Positions 8,159 to 15,790 of a DNA stretch of 64,000 nt are shown here, piece by piece (within the stretch, counting starts at the first letter, position 1; each line of letters begins with the position of its first letter). The stretch is from Dokdonia sp. Dokd-P16 (GTDB taxonomy: Bacteria > Bacteroidota > Bacteroidia > Flavobacteriales > Flavobacteriaceae), in assembly GCF_003095655.1 (NCBI RefSeq), contig NZ_CP029151.1:3347001-3411000 (forward strand), given 5' to 3'. The notes beneath the pieces were generated by a model. It made no database searches and was not told where the DNA came from. It saw nothing but the letters and a program-made list of their open reading frames with translations. A program made the translations under genes and the position numbers.

Positions 8159-8755
8159 CTATTCTCCTTTAAAAGTATCTTCATTAAAGTCTCCATTAAA
8201 GGTGAAAGACTCTTGTTTTTTTCTTGAACGTTTTTTTGTTTCTTCTCCTTGTAAGTCTTCGGGAAGTTTATCAACATCTCCACCATAATATCCTACTGCT
8301 ATACAAGTAGCTATATGGTAATTATCTGGGACGTTAAACTCAGACATTGCTTTCTTATAATTGACACCTGCCATTTGATGCAATGCTATGCCCATGTGCT
8401 GTGCTTGCGCAGATACGTTACCCATAAAAAGACCTAAGTCATGTAAGGCATGAAAACTCTCTTTATCATCATCATTAGTTTTTTTGTATCCACCTAGAAA
8501 TAATGCCTGAGCATTTTTTGCCCATGATTGATTGAACTCATCAAGGCAACTAAAAATACGATCAAAAGCAGGAGTACCTTTTATTCCCCATATAATCAAC
8601 CAGGGTTGTAGATTATTAGAACTAGCAGCCCATCTACCAGCTTCAAACATAGTACGCAGTTCCTCTTCTTTTATCACATCGCTAGAAAAAACCCTTGGAC
8701 TCCATCTAGTTGCTAAAATTGGTAGTATTTCAAATTCAGTATTTGCTTTTTTCAT
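8159..8755 (-). CDS. Nitroreductase-family flavoprotein
   Basis: 198-residue FMN-dependent nitroreductase-like oxidoreductase; physiological substrate unknown. Features: 'LATRWSPRVFSSDVI' (family N-terminal R-S-x-R-x-F), 'LRTMFEAGRWAASSNNLQPWLIIWG' (FMN-binding ASS.N.QPW), and 'CIAVGYYGGDVDKLPEDLQGEETKKRSRKK' (C-terminal FMN phosphate contact). I chose the ATG at 8755 because the earlier in-frame ATG (8791) lies upstream of a perfect -7 element (TATTTTTG on the minus strand, 8770-8777), and because MKKANTEFEILPILATRWSPR is a normal family start. The gene is monocistronic and convergent with the hpf operon. Confidence 0.88.
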   Translation of the reverse strand: MKKANTEFEILPILATRWSPRVFSSDVIKEEELRTMFEAGRWAASSNNLQPWLIIWGIKGTPAFDRIFSCLDEFNQSWAKNAQALFLGGYKKTNDDDKESFHALHDLGLFMGNVSAQAQHMGIALHQMAGVNYKKAMSEFNVPDNYHIATCIAVGYYGGDVDKLPEDLQGEETKKRSRKKQESFTFNGDFNEDTFKGE

Positions 8756-8769
8756 AACTCTTTTTTTTA

Positions 8770-8777
8770 CAAAAATA
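8770..8777 (-). promoter_or_regulatory. Probable -7 element for the nitroreductase gene
   Basis: TATTTTTG read on the minus strand, 14 bp from the chosen ATG; no clear TTG at the expected distance upstream. Confidence 0.35.
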
Positions 8778-8888
8778 TTTTTATGAATCAATATAGCTCA
8801 CTTATTTAATAATAATTAACAAATACCAAAATTAAATTTAGACTATCGCAACAATTAAGGATTTCATTAACAATAATGTAATAAATGC

Positions 8889-8943
8889 TGTGATTTTTTA
8901 TCACAAATACTAGAATCTTTACTTTGTGTTAAGTTTGTGATAA
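8889..8943. promoter_or_regulatory. Inverted TGTGAT / ATCACA motifs upstream of the ompA promoter
   Basis: An interrupted palindrome TGTGAT-N5-ATCACA (8889-8905) is followed by TTTGTGATAA (8934-8943), which is the exact complement of TTATCACAAA at 8898-8907. The repeats end about 26 bp before the ompA -33 element, where an activator would sit. The half-sites resemble Crp/Fnr-family sites, but the spacing is not the classical one. Confidence 0.35.
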
Positions 8944-8969
8944 TAAGGCGTTAATAATTGCTAAATCCC

Positions 8970-8999
8970 TTGAATAAGACATATATATTGGTATTTTTG
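8970..8999 (+). promoter_or_regulatory. Promoter of ompA (TTG-N19-TATTTTTG)
   Basis: TTG at 8970-8972, 19-bp spacer, perfect -7 element at 8992-8999. Transcription would start near 9006, inside the longer open frame, so the upstream in-frame ATG at 8958 cannot be the start. Confidence 0.8.
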
Positions 9000-9032
9000 C
9001 GGCTTGAATATTGTCAAAACAAATACTTTATT

Positions 9033-10328
9033 ATGAAAAAAATTTCACTTGCTATAGTTGCCCTTGTTGGAATGCAATTAGCATCAAATGCACAAGAAAC
9101 ACTTGATACTCCTACAAACGACTTTAATAAGTGGTCTGTTGAGCTTACTGGTGGTGTAAACAAACCTGTAAGACCAGTTGCTTCTGGATTTTACTCAAAC
9201 ACTCCTTCTCTTTATACTGTAACTGGTGGAGCGAGATACATGTTCAACGAAAAATTTGGACTTAAAGGAGGTGTTGCTTACAACAGCTTCAAAAATGATG
9301 ATGATAGCCGCGAATTTGATACTGCACTTTACAACTTTTCTTTAGAAGGTGTTGTAAACGCTGGTAATATTCTTGGTTTTAGAGAGTGGACAGATACTTT
9401 TAATGTACTTGTACATGGAGGTATGGGATATTCTGCACTAACAACTGACGCTCCTGCTGTTGAAAGAGATTTCGGCGATGCAGATCAAATGTTAAGCTTT
9501 ATGGTTGGTGTAACTCCACAAATTAAACTTTCAAACAGAATCGCACTTGTTGCTGATCTTACTGCTGTAGGTAACGTACGTCAAGACTTAACTTTCAATG
9601 GTACTCCAGCTGGAGGAACTAGAGGATTTGATGGTTTTTATGTAAATGCTACTGCAGGTATTAACATATACTTAGGTAAAGCTGAGAAGCATGCAGATTT
9701 CTATTCTAGTGCAAACACTACAAAAGAAGAACTTGCAGACTTACAAAACCGTCTTACTAAAGTAGAGACTGATCTTATCGATACTGATCAAGATGGTGTT
9801 GCTGATTACTTAGATCGTGAGCCTAACACAATTTCTGGTGTAGCTGTAAACACTAAAGGTATCGCTGTAGACAAAAATGGAAATGGAGTTCCTGATGAAT
9901 TAGAATCTTCTTTAGATGTACGTTACGCTAAGAAAGGTGATATCGTTACAACTCAACCAGAAATGAAAACTGGTGGAGACGTTATCAAGAAACTTATCAA
10001 TGAAGGGTACGTAAATGTATACTTCCAGTTCAATAGCACTAAGCCTGAAACTTATAGCTTAGAGTCAATTAACTACCTAATCAAGTACATGTCTGAGAAT
10101 TCAGGTGCATCTGCTCAATTAGTTGGATATGCTGACGAAATTGGAAATACATCTTCTAACCAAGGTCTTTCTGAAAGAAGAGCTCAAAAAGTAAAAGATA
10201 TCATGGTAGCTGCAGGAATTTCTGCTAGCCGTCTTACTGCAACTGGAAACGGTGAAGATGCATCTGTAGATAAAAATTCTGCTCCTGCACGTCAGTTAGT
10301 ACGTAGAGTTACTTTTAAACTTAACTAG
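9033..10328 (+). CDS. OmpA-family outer membrane protein with TSP3-like repeat
   Basis: 431-residue major outer-membrane protein. A signal peptide (MKKISLAIVALVGMQLASNAQ) is followed by an OprF/OmpA-like beta-barrel of about 200 residues, a short coiled segment, an acidic thrombospondin-type-3-like calcium motif (DTDQDGVADYLDREPNT, about 250-266), and a C-terminal OmpA domain (about 315-431) with 'NVYFQFNSTKPETYS' and 'LVGYADEIGNTSSNQGLSERRAQKVKDIMVAAGI' that binds peptidoglycan. The ATG at 9033 is fixed by the promoter and the signal peptide. The strong consensus promoter suggests high expression; it probably anchors the outer membrane to the cell wall. Confidence 0.93.
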   Translation: MKKISLAIVALVGMQLASNAQETLDTPTNDFNKWSVELTGGVNKPVRPVASGFYSNTPSLYTVTGGARYMFNEKFGLKGGVAYNSFKNDDDSREFDTALYNFSLEGVVNAGNILGFREWTDTFNVLVHGGMGYSALTTDAPAVERDFGDADQMLSFMVGVTPQIKLSNRIALVADLTAVGNVRQDLTFNGTPAGGTRGFDGFYVNATAGINIYLGKAEKHADFYSSANTTKEELADLQNRLTKVETDLIDTDQDGVADYLDREPNTISGVAVNTKGIAVDKNGNGVPDELESSLDVRYAKKGDIVTTQPEMKTGGDVIKKLINEGYVNVYFQFNSTKPETYSLESINYLIKYMSENSGASAQLVGYADEIGNTSSNQGLSERRAQKVKDIMVAAGISASRLTATGNGEDASVDKNSAPARQLVRRVTFKLN

Positions 10329-10358
10329 TCGCAAGATTATTTTAAGTGTTAATTGCAG

Positions 10359-10383
10359 AGCCTCCGATTTATCGGGGGCTTTG
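10359..10383 (+). terminator. Possible terminator after ompA
   Basis: Stem AGCCTCCG / CGGGGGCT (one G-T pair) with only a short T stretch; weaker than the others in the window. Confidence 0.5.
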
Positions 10384-10468
10384 CTCGTTAATAAAGTATT
10401 GAGAAGTTATGGTATATCAATTGCTAAGCGTCTAATCATTGCTTAACTTTAAATAAAAACAAAGTGTT

Positions 10469-10888
10469 ATGAATGATAGACCAAACGATATTAAAAGGAT
10501 TAGACCGGAAATACCTAAGGCAAGAGTACATGACCAAATGAGTAGTGAAGAGCGCTTTCAGAATGCTACGCTTAGACCCATCGTAAAGCTTCAAAATCCG
10601 CTACTTATAGAAGTATTTAAGTCATACATTATAAAGAGAAAGAATGTCTTTCATAATTTGAGTTTAGAAAAACGACTACTGTATATTGAAAATGCAGTAA
10701 ATAAGGATATGAAATTTCGTAATAGTGTGCGAGGTATGATTGTAGGTCACTTTACTGTAGATGAATATCTACAATATAATATAGATTCCTCGGCTTACAA
10801 TAAACGTATCGCCAACTTAATAAGGGAACGCCTCATAAGTCAAGTTCAACTCTTTGACAAACCTAAAGAAACAATAGACATCTTATAG
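10469..10888 (+). CDS. Conserved hypothetical protein, basic, soluble
   Basis: 139 residues, not recognised with certainty. No signal peptide or membrane segment. The protein is charged and helical-looking, with 'NPLLIEVFKSYIIKRKNVFHNLSLEKRLLYIENAVNKDMKFRNSVRGMIVGHFTVDEYLQYN'. The pattern of conserved-looking hydrophobics suggests a compact helical domain. It follows ompA after a weak terminator and precedes a 52-codon membrane mini-gene by 2 bp; the two are almost certainly co-transcribed. Codon use resembles the neighbours, which supports a real gene. Confidence 0.75.
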   Translation: MNDRPNDIKRIRPEIPKARVHDQMSSEERFQNATLRPIVKLQNPLLIEVFKSYIIKRKNVFHNLSLEKRLLYIENAVNKDMKFRNSVRGMIVGHFTVDEYLQYNIDSSAYNKRIANLIRERLISQVQLFDKPKETIDIL

Positions 10889-10890
10889 TT

Positions 10891-11049
10891 ATGCAAATAC
10901 CAACAGACGTACCTAAACCGCAAAATAATAGCCCTATAGATCCTTCATCACCTATAGAGCTATTAATATTTATAGTACTACCAGTCCTGTTGATTATTGT
11001 TTACTTCGTAAACAGAAAAAGGGTCAAAAATAAAAACCAGCAGAAATAA
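10891..11049 (+). CDS. Small single-pass membrane protein (52 aa)
   Basis: Short frame starting ATG two bases after the previous stop: MQIPTDVPKPQNNSPIDP, then a hydrophobic segment SPIELLIFIVLPVLLIIVYFV (about residues 20-40), then a basic tail NRKRVKNKNQQK. The Pro/Asn-rich head, one membrane span and Lys/Arg-rich cytoplasmic tail form a coherent topology (N-out, C-in), and the spacing indicates translational coupling to the 139-aa gene. Function unknown. It ends 2 bp before the stop of the convergent DUF2461 gene. Confidence 0.7.
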   Translation: MQIPTDVPKPQNNSPIDPSSPIELLIFIVLPVLLIIVYFVNRKRVKNKNQQK

Positions 11050-11051
11050 AA

Positions 11052-11735
11052 CTAGAGTAATGATTCCCCATTGAGATCGGTAGTCAGCACATCACTCATA
11101 TAATCAAAAAATGGTCTCAGTAACCTAAAGTGACTCAAGGCTATCTTTGTGAAATCTGGAGAAGTAATTTCTTTATCAGTAAAATTCTTCCTTACTACAA
11201 AGTTCTTAAGCCTGATTAAATCAATATTTGGATCATTTACGTCAAAACCTCTAGGTGCTGTCTTGACAGGATTCCATGCATCAAAGGAACCTCCAAACGC
11301 TTTCGCGAAAGCGGTATCAGAAAGAATCTCACGTATCTCACTAGCATCCATTTGAAATTCTGTGCGTATACGTTTTAAATCGGCTGGTTCTGGATTGAAA
11401 AAACCGCCTGCTATTGCAGATTTATTACCAGGCTCAATTCTTAAATAATATCCACCTCGACGGTGTGCTCCTACTCTACTAAAACTTGCAGAACGATGCA
11501 CATTATAAGGAGTTTTGTCATTACTAAACCTCACATCCCTATTAATACGAAAGACCTTGAGTTTCTCAATTTCGTCAGTCTCATTAAGTCCATCTACTAT
11601 AGATGCATAAACTTGCTTTAAGGCTTTCTCACTAGCCTGATAATCTTTCTTGTGCTCTGTCATCCAATCACGTGTATTATTCTCTCGTAAGGATTCTAGA
11701 AAAGATAAAGTAGATTGAGGTATCGAAGTAGTCAT
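11052..11735 (-). CDS. DUF2461 domain protein
   Basis: 227-residue DUF2461 (TIGR02453) protein, function unknown. Family features visible: 'TLSFLESLRENNTRDWMTEHKKDYQ' (L..L..NN.r.WF...+..Y) and 'KVFRINRDVRFSNDKTPYNVHRSASFSR...GGYYLRIEPGNKSAIAGGFFNPEPADLKRIR'. Length is typical. An exact palindrome copy encodes the AFAKA in 'SDTAFAKAFGGSFDAW'. Monocistronic on the minus strand. Confidence 0.9.
   Translation of the reverse strand: MTTSIPQSTLSFLESLRENNTRDWMTEHKKDYQASEKALKQVYASIVDGLNETDEIEKLKVFRINRDVRFSNDKTPYNVHRSASFSRVGAHRRGGYYLRIEPGNKSAIAGGFFNPEPADLKRIRTEFQMDASEIREILSDTAFAKAFGGSFDAWNPVKTAPRGFDVNDPNIDLIRLKNFVVRKNFTDKEITSPDFTKIALSHFRLLRPFFDYMSDVLTTDLNGESLL
11299..11312. repeat. Palindrome copy, exact
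   Basis: Exact copy inside the DUF2461 gene, minus-strand reading AFAKA. Confidence 0.95.
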
Positions 11736-11833
11736 ATATTGTTTTTGCTGAATTACTAAATTAGTTATCTAATAGTAGAGTTGCAATCCTTTACCTTAAG
11801 TAAGGGATGCATTATCAAATGTAATGGCATTAA

Positions 11834-11861
11834 AAAACCATCACATAAATGTGATGGTTTT
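11834..11861 (-). terminator. Intrinsic terminator after the PfpI gene
   Basis: Perfect stem AAAACCATCACA / TGTGATGGTTTT, four-base loop, followed by six Ts on the minus strand. Confidence 0.88.
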
Positions 11862-11884
11862 AATATTGTCAATTTGATAATAAA

Positions 11885-12433
11885 TTATGCATGTTGTAAA
11901 TCATGCTTTCCCTCTTTAATTTCCTCAATCAACTTTGCATTAAATGCTGGTAAATCATCTGGATTTCTACTTGTTACTAACGCTTCATCAACTACAACCT
12001 CCTTATCGACCCACAGAGCTCCTGCATTTTCTAAGTCAGTTTTAATACTATTAAATGAAGTCATTGTTCTTCCTTTTACCACATCTGCCTCAATTAATAA
12101 TTGTGGTGCGTGGCAAATTGCTGCTACTGGCTTACTTTGCTTGAAAAAGTCTCTAATAAAGATGAGCGCGTCATCATTACGTCTTAATTTATCAGGATTG
12201 ATAACTCCTCCTGGTAACATTAGTGCATTATAATCCTTTGCACTTACATTATCTAATGTATCTGTTACATCATAAGAATTAGACCAATTTCCATCTGCCC
12301 ATCCTTTTATAGTTCCAGCTTTCTCACTTATTATATCTACAGTGAATCCTTCGGCTTTCATTGCCTCCATTGGTGATTTTAACTCACTTTCTTCAAATCC
12401 GTCTGTTGCTAATATTGCTACTCTCTTATTCAT
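11885..12433 (-). CDS. DJ-1/PfpI-family type 1 glutamine amidotransferase-like protein
   Basis: 182-residue PfpI/YhbO-type protein (stress-linked protease, deglycase or chaperone activities have been proposed for the family). It has the N-terminal 'RVAILATDGFEESELKSPMEAMKAEGFTVDIIS' and the nucleophile elbow 'AAICHAPQLLIEADVVKGRTMTSF' with Cys107-His108. The Glu partner is probably in FEESEL (about 13-18). Monocistronic with its own terminator. A second DJ-1-superfamily protein, a lipoprotein, is encoded at 25640-26398. Confidence 0.92.
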   Translation of the reverse strand: MNKRVAILATDGFEESELKSPMEAMKAEGFTVDIISEKAGTIKGWADGNWSNSYDVTDTLDNVSAKDYNALMLPGGVINPDKLRRNDDALIFIRDFFKQSKPVAAICHAPQLLIEADVVKGRTMTSFNSIKTDLENAGALWVDKEVVVDEALVTSRNPDDLPAFNAKLIEEIKEGKHDLQHA

Positions 12434-12574
12434 AATCTTTCTATCTTTTAGTTATACAATTAATTATGATACAAAGATACTAGGACACTCTAACTGCGGC
12501 CGTTAAAGAGATTATAACAAAAACAAGCTTTGGGTTAAACCTTTATTAATACAATGGACAATCTGTTAAGATTG

Positions 12575-13354
12575 TTAAATCTGGACATTTTGAAGTAATA
12601 ATCCGCTGGCTTGAGCAATTCTTGTCAATTTAATATCATTGCTAGCGTCTAGCGTTTTCTTGAAGAAATCTAAATCCACATTACCCTCGCCTATATCAAA
12701 AAGCATTCCCATCATTAATCTTATTTGATGCCTCTTAAAACCTTTACCGCTTACGCGAAAGGCAAAACTTTCCTTAGGAAAAAAATTTGCCGTATATAAA
12801 TCATTGGGCACTATAACAGATGAAGATATATTACCAATAGTCTTTGTTTCTGGGTTAGGCTTATAAGTATATGACCTAAAGTCATGTTCTCCTTCAAATA
12901 ATCGCGCAGCCTCTTTCATCAACTCAATATCAAGTGATCCAGCGATATTAATCATATATGGAGCAGCAAATGGATGATTTTTTTCTCCGTAAGAAAATAG
13001 ATAAACATACTCCTTAGCTATAGGAGCATCCATCACATTAAATTTCTTATCTACTTGTGTTATCTCGAGACACCTAATATCTTGAGGTAAATTATCATTA
13101 AGGAGCTTGAGAAATCCTTCCTCAGGGAGCGGACTATCATTTAAAAACAACTCAACATAAGCCACATTTGCCGAAACCTTTGCGTCTGTTCTTCCAGAAG
13201 CGAGGAATTTAAAGTTTTTACGATCTAATACATATGAAAAAGTGCGTTCCATCATACGTTCTACAGTAAGAACATCTGGCTGTTTCTGCCAGCCATGATA
13301 ACGAAATCCTAGGTATTGAATCTTAAGAAGGTAATAAAAGCGCTTATCAAACAT
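12575..13354 (-). CDS. TruA-like tRNA pseudouridine synthase, divergent
   Basis: 259-residue member of the TruA family, which isomerises uridines 38-40 in the tRNA anticodon arm. Features seen: 'IQYLGFRYHGWQKQPDVLTVERMMERTF' (TruA YxGxxYxGWQxQ), catalytic Asp57 in SGRTDAKVSA, and 'RVSGKGFKRHQIRLMMGML' (TruA F.R.qIR.mvG). The usual GRTDAGVHA reads GRTDAKVSA, so the His after the catalytic loop is missing. It may be a second, divergent paralog with altered tRNA specificity rather than the housekeeping TruA. Monocistronic. Confidence 0.82.
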   Translation of the reverse strand: MFDKRFYYLLKIQYLGFRYHGWQKQPDVLTVERMMERTFSYVLDRKNFKFLASGRTDAKVSANVAYVELFLNDSPLPEEGFLKLLNDNLPQDIRCLEITQVDKKFNVMDAPIAKEYVYLFSYGEKNHPFAAPYMINIAGSLDIELMKEAARLFEGEHDFRSYTYKPNPETKTIGNISSSVIVPNDLYTANFFPKESFAFRVSGKGFKRHQIRLMMGMLFDIGEGNVDLDFFKKTLDASNDIKLTRIAQASGLLLQNVQI

Positions 13355-13444
13355 TCTTCAAAAGTAATTGCCTTACACCAATTAAAGTTTGATAATTAAA
13401 AAATAATTGTAAATTAAAACACAATTAATCAAAAACCAATCTCT

Positions 13445-13879
13445 ATGACGACTTCTCAAAAACCCTCCACGCTATTTTGGGTAATAGCAATTGTATTACT
13501 CCTATGGAATTTTATGGGAGCAAGTGCTTTTATAGTAGACAATTTCTTTACAGATACACTCACCGGCACTTATAATGAGGAGCAAATGGCTGCTATAAGT
13601 TCAACACCTATATGGTCAAAAATATTATACGGCATTTCGACAATAGGGGGTCTCCTTGCTGCTATATTATTGATTACTAGAAGAACAAAAGCTGTTCAAG
13701 TATATGCTATATCTCTTATAGCTGTAATTATACATACAGTATACAATATAGGTTTTGCAAGCGCTATGGAACTTTTTGGCGTGGGCGAAGGACTCATATT
13801 TCCACTCGTCATTATTGTACTTGCGATTTTTGAATATTGGTGGAGTCGTTATAGCGCATCAAAAGGATGGCTCAAGTAA
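13445..13879 (+). CDS. Four-helix membrane protein of unknown function
   Basis: 144-residue inner-membrane protein with four predicted segments (about 10-32, 58-80, 84-106, 114-132) and a basic C-terminus YSASKGWLK. A Bacteroidota/Proteobacteria family of similar small membrane proteins exists, but no function can be assigned. The gene stands alone, divergent from the truA-like gene across 90 bp. Confidence 0.75.
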   Translation: MTTSQKPSTLFWVIAIVLLLWNFMGASAFIVDNFFTDTLTGTYNEEQMAAISSTPIWSKILYGISTIGGLLAAILLITRRTKAVQVYAISLIAVIIHTVYNIGFASAMELFGVGEGLIFPLVIIVLAIFEYWWSRYSASKGWLK

Positions 13880-13968
13880 GCTCCAGCGCACATCATTTGA
13901 AGAGCTATCACAATTAATGCGGTAGCTCTTTTTGTTTGTTATGGATTCACAATCAGTATTTTTAACTT

Positions 13969-14772
13969 ATGAAGCATATCAATGGATTTTTAGCTACGCC
14001 ACCACTTTGGACACAAACAGCATTTGGCCTTTCCCAGTTTGAAATGCCTAGCATTAATCTTTCAACATTCATTGCGCAGCCTATTCCTTCTAAACTTAGA
14101 TTAGGCCATCAAATTGAATTTATATTCAAACAACTCTTAGACCACACAGAGCGCTACACAGTGCTAGCACACAATATTCAGATTTTAAGAGGTAAGAACA
14201 CTATTGGAGAATTAGATTTTATAGTAGAAGACCGCTTTCGCGAAAGCAAAAAAATCCACATTGAACTTACCTACAAATTCTATATTCTGGATGACACGAT
14301 TAAAGAGCCTATACATAGACTTATAGGACCCAATAGAAAAGACAGTTTTTTTACCAAAATGGAAAAAACGAGAGATAAACAGTTACCTCTTATTTTTACT
14401 CCAGAAGGTCGATCTACTCTCTCAACAATTAATATTAATCCTGACGAATTAGAGCAACAAACCTATTTTCTTGCGCAGCTCTTTAAACCTTACGGCAAGT
14501 TATCAACTATTATTGAGCCACTTAACGAGCAGTGTATTGTTGGATATTGGATACGTATGGAAGATTTCAACAACTGTGATTTTAAGCGATACTCTTTTTA
14601 TATAGCACTCAAAAATGAGTGGCTGCATGAGCCCCATCTAGATAGAGATTACATAGACCATAAAAATGTACTTAAACTCATAGTTGATAAACATATCGAT
14701 AAAAGAGCACCGCTATTATGGGTCAAAAAGGAAAATAATATGCTAGAAAAATGCTTTGTAGTTTGGTGGTAA
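13969..14772 (+). CDS. DUF1853 family protein
   Basis: 267-residue DUF1853 protein; cellular role unknown. Family features: 'RLGHQIEFIFKQLL', 'LAHNIQILRGKNTIGELDFIVEDRF....KIHIELTYKFYI' and 'GPNRKDSFFTKMEKTRDKQLPL'. The pattern Glu...GELD-x(n)-hIEhxxKF looks like a PD-(D/E)XK nuclease core (D in GELD, E and K in IELTYKF). An exact palindrome copy lies between the two active-site halves and reads RFRES. Confidence 0.85.
   Translation: MKHINGFLATPPLWTQTAFGLSQFEMPSINLSTFIAQPIPSKLRLGHQIEFIFKQLLDHTERYTVLAHNIQILRGKNTIGELDFIVEDRFRESKKIHIELTYKFYILDDTIKEPIHRLIGPNRKDSFFTKMEKTRDKQLPLIFTPEGRSTLSTININPDELEQQTYFLAQLFKPYGKLSTIIEPLNEQCIVGYWIRMEDFNNCDFKRYSFYIALKNEWLHEPHLDRDYIDHKNVLKLIVDKHIDKRAPLLWVKKENNMLEKCFVVWW
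14234..14247. repeat. Palindrome copy, exact
   Basis: Exact copy in the DUF1853 gene, here in the frame reading Arg-Phe-Arg-Glu-Ser. Confidence 0.95.
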
Positions 14773-14857
14773 AATTGCTAATTCTTAAGTTTAAAGGAGT
14801 CTTAGAGTGCAATTTATAAACAGTCAACTTTCAGTATAAATTATAGTTACTAGAAAA

Positions 14858-15688
14858 GTGAATTTTTATAATTTGGAATTAAAACAATTCATATTGAAAA
14901 AATACCCTTTCGACCCTTCCGTAAAACATCAACTTATTATAGCCTTAGGCATGGCTTTATGGATTTTTACATTTCTATATTTTACGGAGCCACTTGATGT
15001 TTCTCAGTTACATGATAGTGAACGTCTATTTATCTTATCACTTTACGGTCTTCTGGGCGCACTTTGCTATGTTACCATACTTCCATTTCAATACTGGCTA
15101 TTTAAAAAAACTAAAAACCAATGGTTACTCATTAACGAGATTAGTTTTTTTCTTGTGTTTGTTATTTGGTCATTTGTCGTAATGCGTAGTTTTTACATGT
15201 ATGTAGTAGTACGTGGCGAACCTAATCCATACTCTCTTTACTACTATCTAACTTCTATTTTTCTTCCATCAGTTCTTACTATTTTCCCTATAGTTCTTAT
15301 AGGACGTTTTGGTTTTGGAAAGTATAAACAAAAGCAGATTGAAGAGCAAAAAATAGAAATAAAAGGTGATGGTAATTATGAAGGAATCAGGTTATTCCCA
15401 TCAGATTTAATAGCATTAGAAGCGTCAGATAATTATGTAGAAATTCATTTTCAAGACAATGGTGCATATAGAAAACAATTAATTAGAGCTCGATTATCTC
15501 ACCTAGAAAAATCACTGCCTAGTATGATGAGAACGCATCGCTCTTATTTGATAAATCCATCGCATTTTTTATCCTATAAAACAGAAACTGGTAAGTTAGG
15601 TCTCGTTCTCTCGCATGAAATCTTTATACCCGTGTCTAAAACTTTTGCACTTAGCACAAAAGAAGCCTTAAATTTTACCACAAACTAA
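14858..15688 (+). CDS. Membrane-anchored LytTR transcriptional regulator
   Basis: 276 residues with four N-terminal membrane segments (about 27-43, 56-80, 88-112, 125-150) followed by a short linker and a C-terminal LytTR DNA-binding domain (about 175-272): 'RLFPSDLIALEASDNYVEIHFQDNG..RKQLIRARLSHLEKSLPSMMRTHRSYLINPSHFLSY'. LytTR domains bind imperfect direct repeats upstream of targets. A membrane-tethered regulator of this type probably senses an envelope signal. The GTG at 14858 is the only upstream start; the nearest ATG would remove part of the first segment. The S41 peptidase gene downstream (about 100 bp) is a possible target. Confidence 0.88.
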   Translation: MNFYNLELKQFILKKYPFDPSVKHQLIIALGMALWIFTFLYFTEPLDVSQLHDSERLFILSLYGLLGALCYVTILPFQYWLFKKTKNQWLLINEISFFLVFVIWSFVVMRSFYMYVVVRGEPNPYSLYYYLTSIFLPSVLTIFPIVLIGRFGFGKYKQKQIEEQKIEIKGDGNYEGIRLFPSDLIALEASDNYVEIHFQDNGAYRKQLIRARLSHLEKSLPSMMRTHRSYLINPSHFLSYKTETGKLGLVLSHEIFIPVSKTFALSTKEALNFTTN

Positions 15689-15790
15689 GGACATCTCACC
15701 CCAAAGCACTGTATTTATTGAGTTTGTTGATTTTGTAATTCTAGATTTGTCTCATCAAGTATTTAGAATTAATCTTTAAAATCATCTATT

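Noticed and set aside
8958-9032. Upstream in-frame start of the ompA gene
   Set aside because: The consensus promoter lies at 8970-8999, downstream of that ATG; the signal peptide begins at 9033.
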